Of a stretch of DNA of 64,000 nucleotides, positions 24,151-34,162 are shown piece after piece; the first letter of the stretch is position 1; every line of letters begins with the position of its first letter. Below the pieces are notes generated by a model that searched no databases, was not told where the DNA came from, and worked only from the letters and a program-made list of their open reading frames with translations. This DNA is from Rhizodiscina lignyota. Taxonomy: Eukaryota > Ascomycota > Dothideomycetes > Aulographales > Rhizodiscinaceae. The DNA lies in the NCBI GenBank assembly GCA_010015805.1, contig ML978123.1, positions 186,001 to 250,000 of the forward strand, in the 5' to 3' direction. The translations under genes and the position numbers were made by a program.

Positions 24151-26656
24151 ATGCAAACAACTTGGCGGCCTGCTAGACCCTCCACAAACGACAGGAAACG
24201 TCGTCGCACCTCGACCGCATGCGCCACGTGCCGGGATCGGAAAATTCGTTGCGACGGAGCAAGACCAGCTTGCTCAACTTGCTCGAAACGAGGGTTGGAA
24301 TACAAGTGCGTCTACGATGACGATGTTCACGAGAACTCAAAGTCAGTACACTTTTCATTCCACCTTGTTTGGCAATGCAAAGACTACCGTCTATCAACAC
24401 CATGAGCAACATAGTAACCTGAAGAAACACAGTCAATTCGTCAAACGCTGGATTCCGTCCAAATCAAATGTAGACAGCACGAGACCTCCGTCTCTTCACG
24501 TATCCAAATCTGCGGGCGGTCTCCCAACAGAGAGCACGATAGACGACAGGCCCGACAAGCCTCCAGCAGAGACAAGCTACGATGTCTCGACTTATGGAGA
24601 GTCCTCAGCAAGTGCACTACTCTCACAAATCAAGACAGCGATCACTAGATCAAATGCTCCATCTGAGGGTGCAGGCAACTTGATCTCCGACGGCGAGCCA
24701 GTAGGGAATCGATATGGAGAGACCATCCACGCTCATCATCCGGAAATTTTGCGCGATCAGGATTTGAGTAATTTTGTACTCCCGCCTCGCGAGATTGCCG
24801 ACGATTTACTGAGATGTTACTGGGATTACTCTCACCCCGTCTTTCCCGTCCTTCATAGACCAACGGTCATGTCAGAGTACGAGAAGTTCTGGGCGCCAGG
24901 GAGTTTTCCTGATCGACATGCCAACGAGACGAACAATTTCACGCGGACCCTGTCATATATCACGGTGAATATGGTTTTCGCAATTGGCTCACAGTTCACC
25001 ACCGTTGTCAAGCCAGCCGCAGTTTCAGGTTACGGTGCCGAATTCTATCAACGATCGCGGAAGCTTATGAACTTTGAAATCATGGACAGCGTGCAGCTAG
25101 CCACAATTCAAATACTATTACTAACTGGGGTATATCTATACTACGAGCAACCCACCACGTATGCAGACCGTTGCTGGAACATTGTCGGATTAACGATTCG
25201 GTCCTCTCAAGCACTCGGTCTACATTCGGAATATGTCGGAGTTCCACTGGGTCAGTTGGATCGCGAAATGCGAAGAAGAGTGTGGCACTGCGCTATTTTG
25301 CTCGATCGGTTCGTCCCGACTGAGTATTATGCTCCGTACCGAGAAGTTCATTGACACTTCTAGCAGGCTGCTGGCCATGACGCATGGTCGTCCAACCTTT
25401 GTTTCAGGATCCTCAAACGTCGAATATCCCTCTATGATTGATGATGACTTCCTGCTGAAGGAGGGGGAAGGGAGTCAACCTCCAGACCTGCCTTCGCAAA
25501 TGTGTGCCTTTGCCAAGTCCACGGAGCTCATGGATATCACCGAGGAAATTCTCTCAACCTTTTACTATCGTCGAACTCAGAAATCAGGTTCATGTTCGTC
25601 TCAAATTGACGAACTCATGTCACAGAATATAGCGCAGATCATGAACATTGAGACCACACTTGTGCGCTTTAAGAACAAGCTTCCTGCTATCCTCAGACAA
25701 GATTTTCCGCTTGATGAGGGGCAAGTTCGATATCAGAACATCCTCCTGCAAAGATTTCTCTTGCACAATCGGTACGGTGATCTTTTCTTTCCGGCATTGA
25801 CCGGTGAAGCTGCGCTCTTCGATGCACTAGAAGTATGACTAATTGAGAGTGGTATGCAGTTATTTAAACGCCTTACTCTTCCTATCTCGACCGACATTGC
25901 TTGCCACGATTACGAGGGGAGACTCACTCAACTATGACCTTGAGTCGGGAGACGGATCAGCGTTCCAGAAGAGTGTTATCATCCGAACTTGCAATCTCTG
26001 TGTCGAATCTGCACAGTCGCTCGTGGGGAACATATATGCAAGTATGCATACCAAAGAGAGGACTCATCTGCAGGCATGGCACGGCGTTTATTGTACGTAC
26101 ACTATTTGCTATCAGCCCGAAGAAGGTTCAGCTTCTGCAACGCTGTGTGGACTCGCCAAAATGAACATTTCGTATGCTAATTGAGATACCAGATGGGTTT
26201 GTCTGTGCTCTTATTCTCGTAGCAGGTCACTTGTGTCCACTACTTGAAACAGGATTTTCAGATGAGGACCTTGAAACTTCATGGGACCACTGCATTTTCA
26301 TACTCAACTTTTGCGCCGAGCAAATGACGTCTAGCAAACGCGCAATCCAGTTCCTGGAGGCTCTGAAAGCGAAAGTACTCCACGATGTGAAGAGCGGAAC
26401 GAAGAATGGCGACAATGGTGCGGAATCCACGAATTGCAAGACAGTTGCTGACAGATGCTCAGAAGTGGTGCAGTCACAGCCAGCAGAAGCTGGGCAGGTG
26501 TCTGAATATCCCATGACTTCTCTTGACGATGGCTCCAGCGGTATGCAGCTGCAAACGAGCGGCATTGACGACATTTTTGGAGACTACGACATATGGAACT
26601 TGGGAATTGCAGGGCTGAACGACTTCTCGTGGCCTACCGATTGGGTCTGTACTTGA
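24151..26656 (+). CDS. Zn2Cys6 transcription factor with fungal-specific domain, 723 aa
   Basis: Exons 24151-24341, 24433-25308, 25364-25771, 25860-26092 and 26193-26656 give 723 residues. The binuclear zinc cluster is complete: Cys24, 27, 34, 41, 44 and 53 ('CATCRDRKIRC', 'CSTC'), with basic residues before it. The fungal-specific middle homology domain follows: 'CYWDYSHPVFPVLHRPT', 'ADRCWNIVGLTIRSSQALGLH', 'RRRVWHCAILLDR' and 'MTHGRP'. Intron 1 is the least certain join (24415 is another in-phase acceptor); intron 3 removes a stretch that would end the frame. The family binds CGG half-sites in the nucleus. Its position right after the decarboxylase makes it the candidate regulator of aromatic catabolism here; that is inference. 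Confidence 0.87.
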
Positions 26657-26683
26657 CACTACCGCAATCCGAACTCGTTTGCG

Positions 26684-28426
26684 TCATACACCATCTTGAA
26701 TGGTCCCATCAGGACTTATTCTAAATGGCGCCCAACGTCCAACTCTTCCGTCGAACCGGTCAGAGAGCACTTCGACGACGCTAACAAAGTCCGCTGCTGG
26801 TGCATTTCCAGCTCCATTCTTGCGGCCATACACTGCCTGAGCGTCTTTCTTTCCCTTCGGTACTCGACTCATGAGGATGTGTAGGTCCGCATACGCGGCG
26901 AACGTCATCCCCAGAGCGGGCTTGGAAGTGTTTGACGCGAAGATGGATACGGGCTCCACTTCAGTGTTGGGGCCAGGCTCGTTGAAGGCAGGGTCGTAGG
27001 GACTCGAATATGGAAGAGTCTCGGTTATCCCTACCGCCGTAGTGATAACGTTTCCACCGCGCCGGGCCGGATAGGCTTTGTTGATGAGAATGGTGCAGAT
27101 GTCGTGGTAGCGGGTTAAGTGCGTGAGATGGCGTAAAAAGGGCGTCATCACCGCGTGTGCTGGAAGAAAATTCAGCCAGGCATTGCCAAAGGGATAATGT
27201 CTAATACAGGGACAGAGGGGGGCATAGAGCAGAATCATTCATACCCTGAACAAAATTCGCCTTCATGATCGGATTGAGCACTTGTGTGATATTGTCAATG
27301 ACGATCATTCCGATCTTCGAAGGCGCCGTTTCCAAGTCGTTTACGCTCATCTGCTCCTCATGGCCGCTGGTCTGAGATTTAGATTGCTCTTGGGGCTTGT
27401 CGCAGCGTGTGTCTTGAGCGTCAAGCCCAACAGTCTCCTGAGGTTCTGTACTCGTGAATAGCATATCCTCGTCCTCATCTTCACTATCCGCTATCTCAAG
27501 CTTTTTTTGCGCGACTGCCCCTTTCTGAGGGAGGTCTTGGTTGCCATTTGCGATGTTCTTAGGACCGCTCTCATCTTCAGTAATGGCAATGGCCCGCTGC
27601 TTCCTCCGTTCAAAACTCTCTCGAATCTCCCCAACCGACTCGGCCAAGCCCACGAGATCAAAGACTCTCATGATCTTGACCCTGTCCAAGATCGCCTCCT
27701 CTTCGACATTCAGCTCAGAAGATCTCCCATCTGCGTTCTCATGAGACGTTGCTGACTGGTCCTCAATCCGCTGTGCTTCAAGCTGCTTCTTTGCCCCTTT
27801 TCGAATCACAGTCTCAAAGCCGCGGCTTTGGTAGCTCTCTGGAAGCGGGTCAGGTCCTTGGTTCGCGGTGTGTCGAACTGTGCCGAGCGTCTTCCGCGAC
27901 TTTAGACATGAGAGAACTGCCTGATGCAGTCTGAGGACGTCAAAAGTTCCGTTTGTATCGATGATGGCGGCTTGGGCGGATGGAGAAGAGAGTATATGTG
28001 ATACTACTGCTTGGAGAGATAGCTGAAGAAAGCAAACGTTAGAACACAAAGAAAAGAAAAGTGGAGGCAGAGACTGGATCTTTTAATGGCAGATCTGGAC
28101 ACGTGACCAAGATTGAAAATAAATGACAGCTTGAGCCTGATTTGAAGCTCAATGATGAACAATAACAAAAATGGTGTCCACTGAGGCGACGAAAGAGAAC
28201 ATACCGTGCTCTTCCCAACCGCCCCGTCACCACTTACCACATTGACGCGTCCATAGTCGAAGCCGCCTCCCAGTGCTTCATTAATAAGGTGACAGCCAGT
28301 ATCAATACGTCTTCGGTTCTTATCACGCGTCCGGCGCTCTGTATTCGCGATATCCAGCAGCGTAGACGCGAGCATTGGCTGGGCGGGATGTGCAGTTGCC
28401 AGCACCGCGTCGGGCGTCGATGTCAT
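26684..28426 (-). CDS. Rad51/RecA-like DNA repair paralog, 491 aa
   Basis: Minus-strand exons 28426-28205, 28022-27245 and 27159-26684 give 491 residues; introns are 182 and 85 nt. The N-terminal part ends in a Walker A loop 'GDGAVGKST' (66-74), split from the rest by intron 1. A Walker B-type strand 'GMIVIDNITQVL' lies about 245 residues later, after an unusually long, acidic and poorly conserved insert. 'DICTILINKAYPARRGG' follows. This layout suggests a Rad51 paralog (Rad55/Rad57/RAD51D/XRCC2 group), ATP-binding helpers of Rad51 in recombinational repair in the nucleus. Which paralog it is cannot be decided by eye. It converges with the Zn2Cys6 gene, 27 bp between stops. Confidence 0.75.
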
Positions 28427-29429
28427 TGTAAACTTGATTGCGAGACTGGTATTTGAAAATTGTTGTGTGATACGGAAAGAGCTGAACGCATCGGAGTCAT
28501 AATACGTAACTGGATCGTGGAGTCACATGTTGAAGTGGTGGTGGTTCCCCCGAAAGATTCAGGCCGTAGAGTATGTTTGAGATGCGCTAAGCTTCGTTCA
28601 TTGTGGAATACAACAGCGCCGCACACATAATGTTTCAAAAGGATGACACAGATGATCTTTCCAACTACGGACGGTCTGATTTACACTCGTCAAGACTTGC
28701 CTGGCCTACTCTTGGCACTGGCGTATACAGAAAGTGCGACCTCCCTCAGTGGGGAAAGAGCGCTGCCGTCGAAAAAGTTTAAACCCCCGTCCCCTCGCCA
28801 GGCCGATTTCACCAATTTGCGAAACTCAAATCTCTCAAACCGCTTGCAGGTCAAATCGGACGCACCGACGGGAGAGTTTCCATGTGTATCGATTCTCTTG
28901 TTGAGACTTGCTTTCCTTTCAACATGCGCCTGAACAGTGCATACAATGTTGCTTGAAGCCTAGTCGAATCTTTCCCGCATGACTTGGGATCTTGCACTGG
29001 GTCGCAACAAAGTCCTTGTCTAGAGCCGCAGCGAATGCAGAGCGCCGATAGCCTCTTTAGTGATCTGTGTTTCGTGACCTTGACTCAACTTGCTGGGCGT
29101 CTGGGATATGCTCCTGAATCAGTCTTCGCGTTGAGCAACGTTCGATCAAGGCTAGCTTGGCTGGCTTTCCGGTAAACAGTTCGCCAAGTAGCATGCCTAT
29201 TAAAGCCATACCCCCAATGCTACCTGGAATTGTGACTTTAAACTTGTCTCTGTTCATAAACCCTCATCAATGTGGTTGGCGTCGTCCATCGTGCATGTGA
29301 AGCAATTATAGAAGCCATTGTCTGTTCAAGATAATTGAACGAAAGATCTCGAACAATGCATCATTTCATTAATCTTCCCGGAACTCTTGTGTAGAGACGC
29401 CTTGAAATGCATGCGGAATCGAATCGTCA
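28427..29429. other. Intergenic, about 1 kb
   Basis: Lies between two minus-strand genes. Short frames on both strands have no family signal. It must contain the promoter of the Rad51-like gene. Confidence 0.45.
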
Positions 29430-30661
29430 TCACTCATTTTCGTCTTCCCATTCGCTCCTTTTGCTCTTCTCCTGCTCTTCAATATCCCTTCTTAACAGTA
29501 CCCCTTCCCAACCTCTCCTGACTACATCGACCATGACATTACTCGTCAGCGCCAGCTTTTCCATCGCTTCAGCAATAGGTAGCAAAGATGACTGATACTG
29601 CGCCTCCTCCTCATCAACTCCAGTTCCCTCGTGCCGCTGTGGCACATAATCGACCGGGTCTTGCGCTAATCGTTCTTCGAGCTTTAGATCGGGTGGGAAA
29701 GGTGGAGGATGGATGTACGGAGTCGTCGAGCTATGCAGTTGTAGTTCGTCGCTAAGAGGGACATCCTCTGGAGCCTCATTGGAGTTGGCAGCAGGACCAG
29801 TGCCGCTTGCCTCTGCTGCTTCTCCGTTTACTGCGGCTTCGACGTCCGGCGGTATCGTCTCAGCGATGTACCAAAACAGGATATACTGCGTTCTTCGGCC
29901 ATTTGGTGCAAACTGCATCCACACTGCTTCGGTTGTGAATGGTCCTATTGAGCCTGTTGGTAATGGCGCCGCAGGAGCAGGCTGGCGATGCTTTTGCGGA
30001 ATGGGCAGCAGGCGATTTCGGTATCCAGACTTTGAACACAAGTGTAAGCAAAGAACCAATAATATCAACTTTGAGTCCTTTGTTTGAATGCGAGAGAAAT
30101 GACTACTGGTGACCGGACGTTCTACATAGTGGATGAAGCCAATATCGCATAATTCCTGACCATGATGAATGATGATGAATGATAAAACGAACTGAAGCAA
30201 CACTCATTCGAAGCAATTCAAAACCAAATCTCCATGAAAAAAAGGGGGGGATCAACACATACCTCCTCAAATCCCTCCCTACAAGCCGCCCTCTCCACAC
30301 TCTCGCCAGCATCCTTCCTCCCCTTCGGCAGGAACCAATACTCATCCCTCGAGTGATAACAAACTACAACCCGCTCACTCTTCAGATGAAAAATCGCCAC
30401 ACCAGCCGCGACCTGCGTGTGCTCAGAGTCAAACTGCGCATACAGCGGATCGTCGGTGTGCGGTTTGGGTTGCCCCCTTGGCTTTAAACTGGAAGGGCTT
30501 GCTTTCAAGTTGGAGCTAGGGATCCCTTCATCGACATAGCTTGTTGAGGGCAGAGTCGCCATTCCTGCTACTGGTGATGCGGGGCCTGTGGAGACTGGTG
30601 ATGCTGGAGGTGAGTGAGTGGCAGAGCGGTGTCGGCGGAGTGATGAAGATGTGCAGCCCAT
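29430..30661 (-). CDS. Nudix hydrolase domain protein, 332 aa
   Basis: Minus-strand exons 30661-30263 and 30029-29430 give 332 residues, with a 233-nt intron cutting inside the Nudix box. The box reads 'GRKDAGESVERAACREGFEESG', split here as 'GRKDAGESVERAACREGFEE' in exon 1 and 'SG' in exon 2, and carries the REUXEEXGU core with its metal-binding glutamates. It is preceded by 'YWFLPK', as in Nudix enzymes acting on diphosphates such as dinucleoside or inositol polyphosphates. The N-terminus 'MGCTSSS' has Gly2 and Cys3, the pattern for N-myristoylation plus palmitoylation, hinting at membrane attachment. The C-terminal 150 residues are acidic and of unknown use. Substrate is not readable. Confidence 0.85.
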
Positions 30662-30986
30662 AAATGGAGGTTCTTACTCGCGTCGACTTCAACTAATGAC
30701 CAGCGTCTCTTTCGGGCTTGACTCAACTCGTATCCAGAATCCGAGGCATTTAAATTCGTTGGCCAGAGGAATGACGTATCTCCCAATGTTAGGGTGGTGC
30801 CTGTCTATCTTCACCGGCCGCAGCCTTGATCGTCAATCCCAGCCCTAAATTCAGGCACACGGGAACCAAGGCAAAGATCGGGCGATCACAGCAGATCTTA
30901 AAATGGGGCGGAGTGATCCTCAACGCCGTACATACTATAGGGATACATGTACAACACAGGCCGGCTAATCTCACAATGTACGGTGA
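30662..30986. other. Intergenic between Nudix gene and AIM18-like gene
   Basis: 325 bp between two minus-strand genes. It holds the 3' end of the AIM18-like gene and the promoter of the N-terminally acylated Nudix gene. Nothing distinctive is seen. Confidence 0.45.
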
Positions 30987-32381
30987 TTATGCGACTTTTG
31001 TCTCGACTGTACCAACAGGCCTCTCCACCAGTTCTACGCAGCCTTCAACAACTCCTTTCCTGGTGCTCTCACTGCTCACATTCTTCCCGCCCAGGTATCC
31101 GAGCCAGACGAGTCTTGCTATTCTCTCATCCCTGACGGCGCCTAGGTCCATTACTTCGCCGTCCTCCTTGGCCTGGAACAGCACGCCCATGCTACCATCA
31201 GCCGGTCTTGTCAGAATCACAATCGAGCCCTTGGGCGCTTTGCCCTTTCCAGTGAACAGCCTTTCAAGTTCCTTCTTTGCCGCACCGAACGAGTCGTCAG
31301 AGTACTCGTTCGATCCCTGCCGCTGTGCATCCTGCGTGCGAGTTGTGATGCCTCGTATCCAACCGTCTCTCAGATGATTGAAGTCCGTGCTGCGAGTTGG
31401 CACAATGCGGAATGCCATGTTAACTCCGTCCTGTTCCAGGTCGTTGTGCTTTGTGTCCCGCAGTAGCTCGTCCCATATCTTGAAGGACTCTTCGGGATCG
31501 AGCAGGCTGTGTCGTAGCTGCTCCTTCTCTCCAGGTATCAGTGCTGAAGCCAATGGATTCACTCTCTTGATCAATTTCGCCTGCAGTTTCTGGAGGGATG
31601 TGGTCTGGACGTAGAGGCCGACGACATAGACTTGTATATTGAGGAAGGACACTGTTCTGATGCCAAGCCCAACGAGTGTGTATTCTTCAGACTGTGCAGT
31701 CTGGCCTGCAATGCCACTGCTCGTCGGATTCGAAGATGTGGATGGTAGGTATATCTTCTTTGGAAAGTGCGGTATCGACGATGTGCCTGTGGGAACGAGC
31801 TCCAGCTCTTCGCCGGTCTGCTGATCTTGCGCAACTAGCTTCTCCCCACCGGGTGCCACTACTACCGGCCGACCTTGAAATGTCTCATTTGCTCCTTTCG
31901 GTGCATCTGCTGCCACTGTCAACTTCAGCGGTCCGCTAGTGCTCACAGATATAGAGCCTGGGCCTTGATGCTCCTGAGGCCCTGTTCCAGCATCTTTATC
32001 CCGCGGGGTTGACTTTGAATTGGCCATCTTGTCATCTATTGGGAAGAAGACAGTAATTGCAACCGTGAGACCAACGCAGACTACCGCGCCTATCGATAAA
32101 AAGAAGATTCGTCGCTTGTCCTCGGCCAGCTGGGCATGGTACTTTCGATGTGCAGTTACTTCATCATATGGGTTCTTCATTGGCTTGTTAAGCTGAGCGT
32201 CTTCAAATTGGCCGAGTCTGCGATTGCCGCGTGGTGCGACATATGCCGCAGACCGTTGTTTGAGCGAAGGGAGTGCATTTGCTCTCGATTGAGACAGGAC
32301 AGGACGAGGAGTGAGGTGGCAGTGAAAGGCCGCGGATCGCCGGGAGAGGATGCGAGGTATGGATTTCGCAGAGGAAGCCAT
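30987..32381 (-). CDS. AIM18/AIM46-like mitochondrial protein with chalcone-isomerase-like fold, 464 aa
   Basis: A single exon of 465 codons from ATG 32381. The first 50 residues are rich in Arg, Ser and Ala and lack acidic residues, as in a mitochondrial targeting sequence. One membrane segment follows (about 92-113, 'IFFLSIGAVVCVGLTVAITV'). After a polar linker comes 'GLGIRTVSFLNIQVYVVGLY' and, near the end, 'GVLFQAKEDGEVMDLGAV', typical of the chalcone isomerase-like domain in yeast Aim18/Aim46. Yeast relatives are inner-membrane proteins facing the intermembrane space; their biochemical role is unclear and no enzyme activity should be assumed. It shares a 243-bp divergent promoter with NSE3. 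Confidence 0.85.
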   Translation of the reverse strand: MASSAKSIPRILSRRSAAFHCHLTPRPVLSQSRANALPSLKQRSAAYVAPRGNRRLGQFEDAQLNKPMKNPYDEVTAHRKYHAQLAEDKRRIFFLSIGAVVCVGLTVAITVFFPIDDKMANSKSTPRDKDAGTGPQEHQGPGSISVSTSGPLKLTVAADAPKGANETFQGRPVVVAPGGEKLVAQDQQTGEELELVPTGTSSIPHFPKKIYLPSTSSNPTSSGIAGQTAQSEEYTLVGLGIRTVSFLNIQVYVVGLYVQTTSLQKLQAKLIKRVNPLASALIPGEKEQLRHSLLDPEESFKIWDELLRDTKHNDLEQDGVNMAFRIVPTRSTDFNHLRDGWIRGITTRTQDAQRQGSNEYSDDSFGAAKKELERLFTGKGKAPKGSIVILTRPADGSMGVLFQAKEDGEVMDLGAVRDERIARLVWLGYLGGKNVSSESTRKGVVEGCVELVERPVGTVETKVA

Positions 32382-32624
32382 TGTTGAAGAAGCGTCAGCC
32401 AGAAAGTTTGAGTCTCAGCGACTTTGCATATGTGCAGAAGGTGGAATGATCAGACGATGATGCGGAGTTCGGAGCTTAAGCTGCTGGTGCCAAGGCAGTC
32501 TGTCGATCTCCCGCACTGCTCCACACCAGTCGCCCCAAGACGCGAGCGCGTCCTCCTGGCGCTCGACAACGTCACTGATTAAGTATCGAGTCGACATACA
32601 TTGAGAACGTGTCAAATCACCATC
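32382..32624. promoter_or_regulatory. Divergent promoter, AIM18-like / NSE3
   Basis: Only 243 bp separate the two divergent start codons, so both core promoters are inside. No TATA box is obvious. Confidence 0.6.
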
Positions 32625-33789
32625 ATGCCTATCGTAAATAGAAAGCGACGCGCAGTATGTCAAAACATCCTTCTCTAATTGGCCTCGCTAACTGTCACCG
32701 CAGCCGGCAGAAGATGAATCTGAAGCTTCGGGCACCCCGATTTCAGCGACTCAGAGCGAACAGAGACGAAGAAAGCGCGTATCGCGTTCGCCAGAATCTG
32801 AAGAATATGCAGACGGTGAAGATTTCACTCAGACCAATGGTTCAAGCCAAGAGCAGATGGTGAAGAAGCTCGTCCGGCTGGCTCTATCATGTGAATATTC
32901 GCGACAACCAATTCGACGCGTCGACATCGGGAAAGGTGAGACACGAATCCGCTCATCGTCTCTGGTTCCCTTCAAAACTAAATCTGTCTGCAGTGCTTGG
33001 TGGCCGGTCAAGACAATTCAAGGAAGTCTTCGACGAGGCGCAAATGACGCTCAGAGACACGTTTGGTATGGAGTTGGTCGAGTTACCTGTGAAGGAGAAA
33101 GTCACGCTACAGCAACGTCGAGGTAAGTAGCTCTCAGTCGTGCACAGAGCAGGCCACTGCTGACTACGTGTACAGCGGCGCAAAAGTCTGAAAAACAAGC
33201 CACGAGCAGCAAATCATGGGTGCTTCAGAGCACACTCCCAGACAAATACCGCGATCCTGATATCATTCCTCCCCCACAGATACCCTCAACCGAGACTGAG
33301 AGTGCCTATGTCGGCCTGTACACGTTCATAGTGGGCGTCATCTACCTTGCGGGCGGTACACTGCCAGAAGCCAAGCTCGAGCGTTATCTGAGGGCCACTA
33401 ATACTGAGACCTCGACACCGATTGATCTGACACAAAAACTCATCACCCGGCTTATTCGTGAAGGTTACATTGTGCGGAACCGGGACAACTCTAGCGGCGA
33501 GGAAGTCGTCGAGTATATGGTCGGGCCACGAGGGAAAGTGGAAATTGGCGAGGAGGGAGTGGCAGGCTTAGTGCAGACGGTGTATGGTGAGAAAGCGCCG
33601 GACGACCTAGAGAGGCGCCTCGAGCGTAGTCTTGGATTGGGAGAGCGGCGAGCCGCACCAACGGACGGCGTCGTTAGAGAAACCAACGGAGGCTCGCGTA
33701 AAGGGCGTCGTCGACCGAAGAAGGAGGCGGGCGAGGAAGAGGGGGTGGAGCAGGAGGAGCAGGAGAGCTCGGACGAGGATGAAGAGTAA
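32625..33789 (+). CDS. NSE3: NSE3, MAGE-domain subunit of the SMC5/6 complex, 334 aa
   Basis: Exons 32625-32654, 32704-32935, 32994-33122 and 33176-33789 give 334 residues; introns are 49, 58 and 53 nt. After a basic, disordered N-terminus, the MAGE homology region starts near residue 55 ('VKKLVRLALSCEYSRQPIRR') and includes 'FKEVFDEAQMTLRDTFGMELVEL', here in shorter quotes 'VFDEAQMTLRDTFGMEL', then 'YTFIVGVIYLAGGTLPEAKL' and 'YMVGPRGKVEIG'. These are the two winged-helix halves of Nse3, which with Nse1 and Nse4 forms the DNA-binding core of the nuclear SMC5/6 complex. The C-terminal 60 residues are Lys/Glu-rich. Exon 1 codes only ten residues. Confidence 0.9.
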
Positions 33790-34162
33790 TATTCTCTTCA
33801 GATATGACGCGCATGAGGGCGGCAGTCAGCTGAAGCTGGAAAACCGCTACCGTTCAGGCAGGCGGCGGCGGCAGGCATTGCTTGTGTGATGAATAATGCT
33901 GCATTCGTCGAATAAAACGGCCGGCGCGCGCGCGGAGTTGGCCACGAGCGAAAAAGCGGGGCGCTAGTTGAACTTGGCACGAATATGACGGCTCGAAGCC
34001 ACTTCCAATTCCTCGCCCATGCAGATCTTCTAAACAACCACCGCCAACCCACCGTATCCCATCACCACCACCACCACGCCCTGCGCATCGCGTGAGACAT
34101 GATCGCTCCGAATCGCTAACCCATCCTCATTACCCTCCGCATCCCACCAGCCTCCTCCGACC
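33790..34162. promoter_or_regulatory. Upstream region of the PHD protein
   Basis: 373 bp with a CG-alternating run near 33922-33934 and a CCACCACCACCACG stretch near 34064-34077, followed by pyrimidine-rich DNA up to ATG 34163. Confidence 0.4.
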
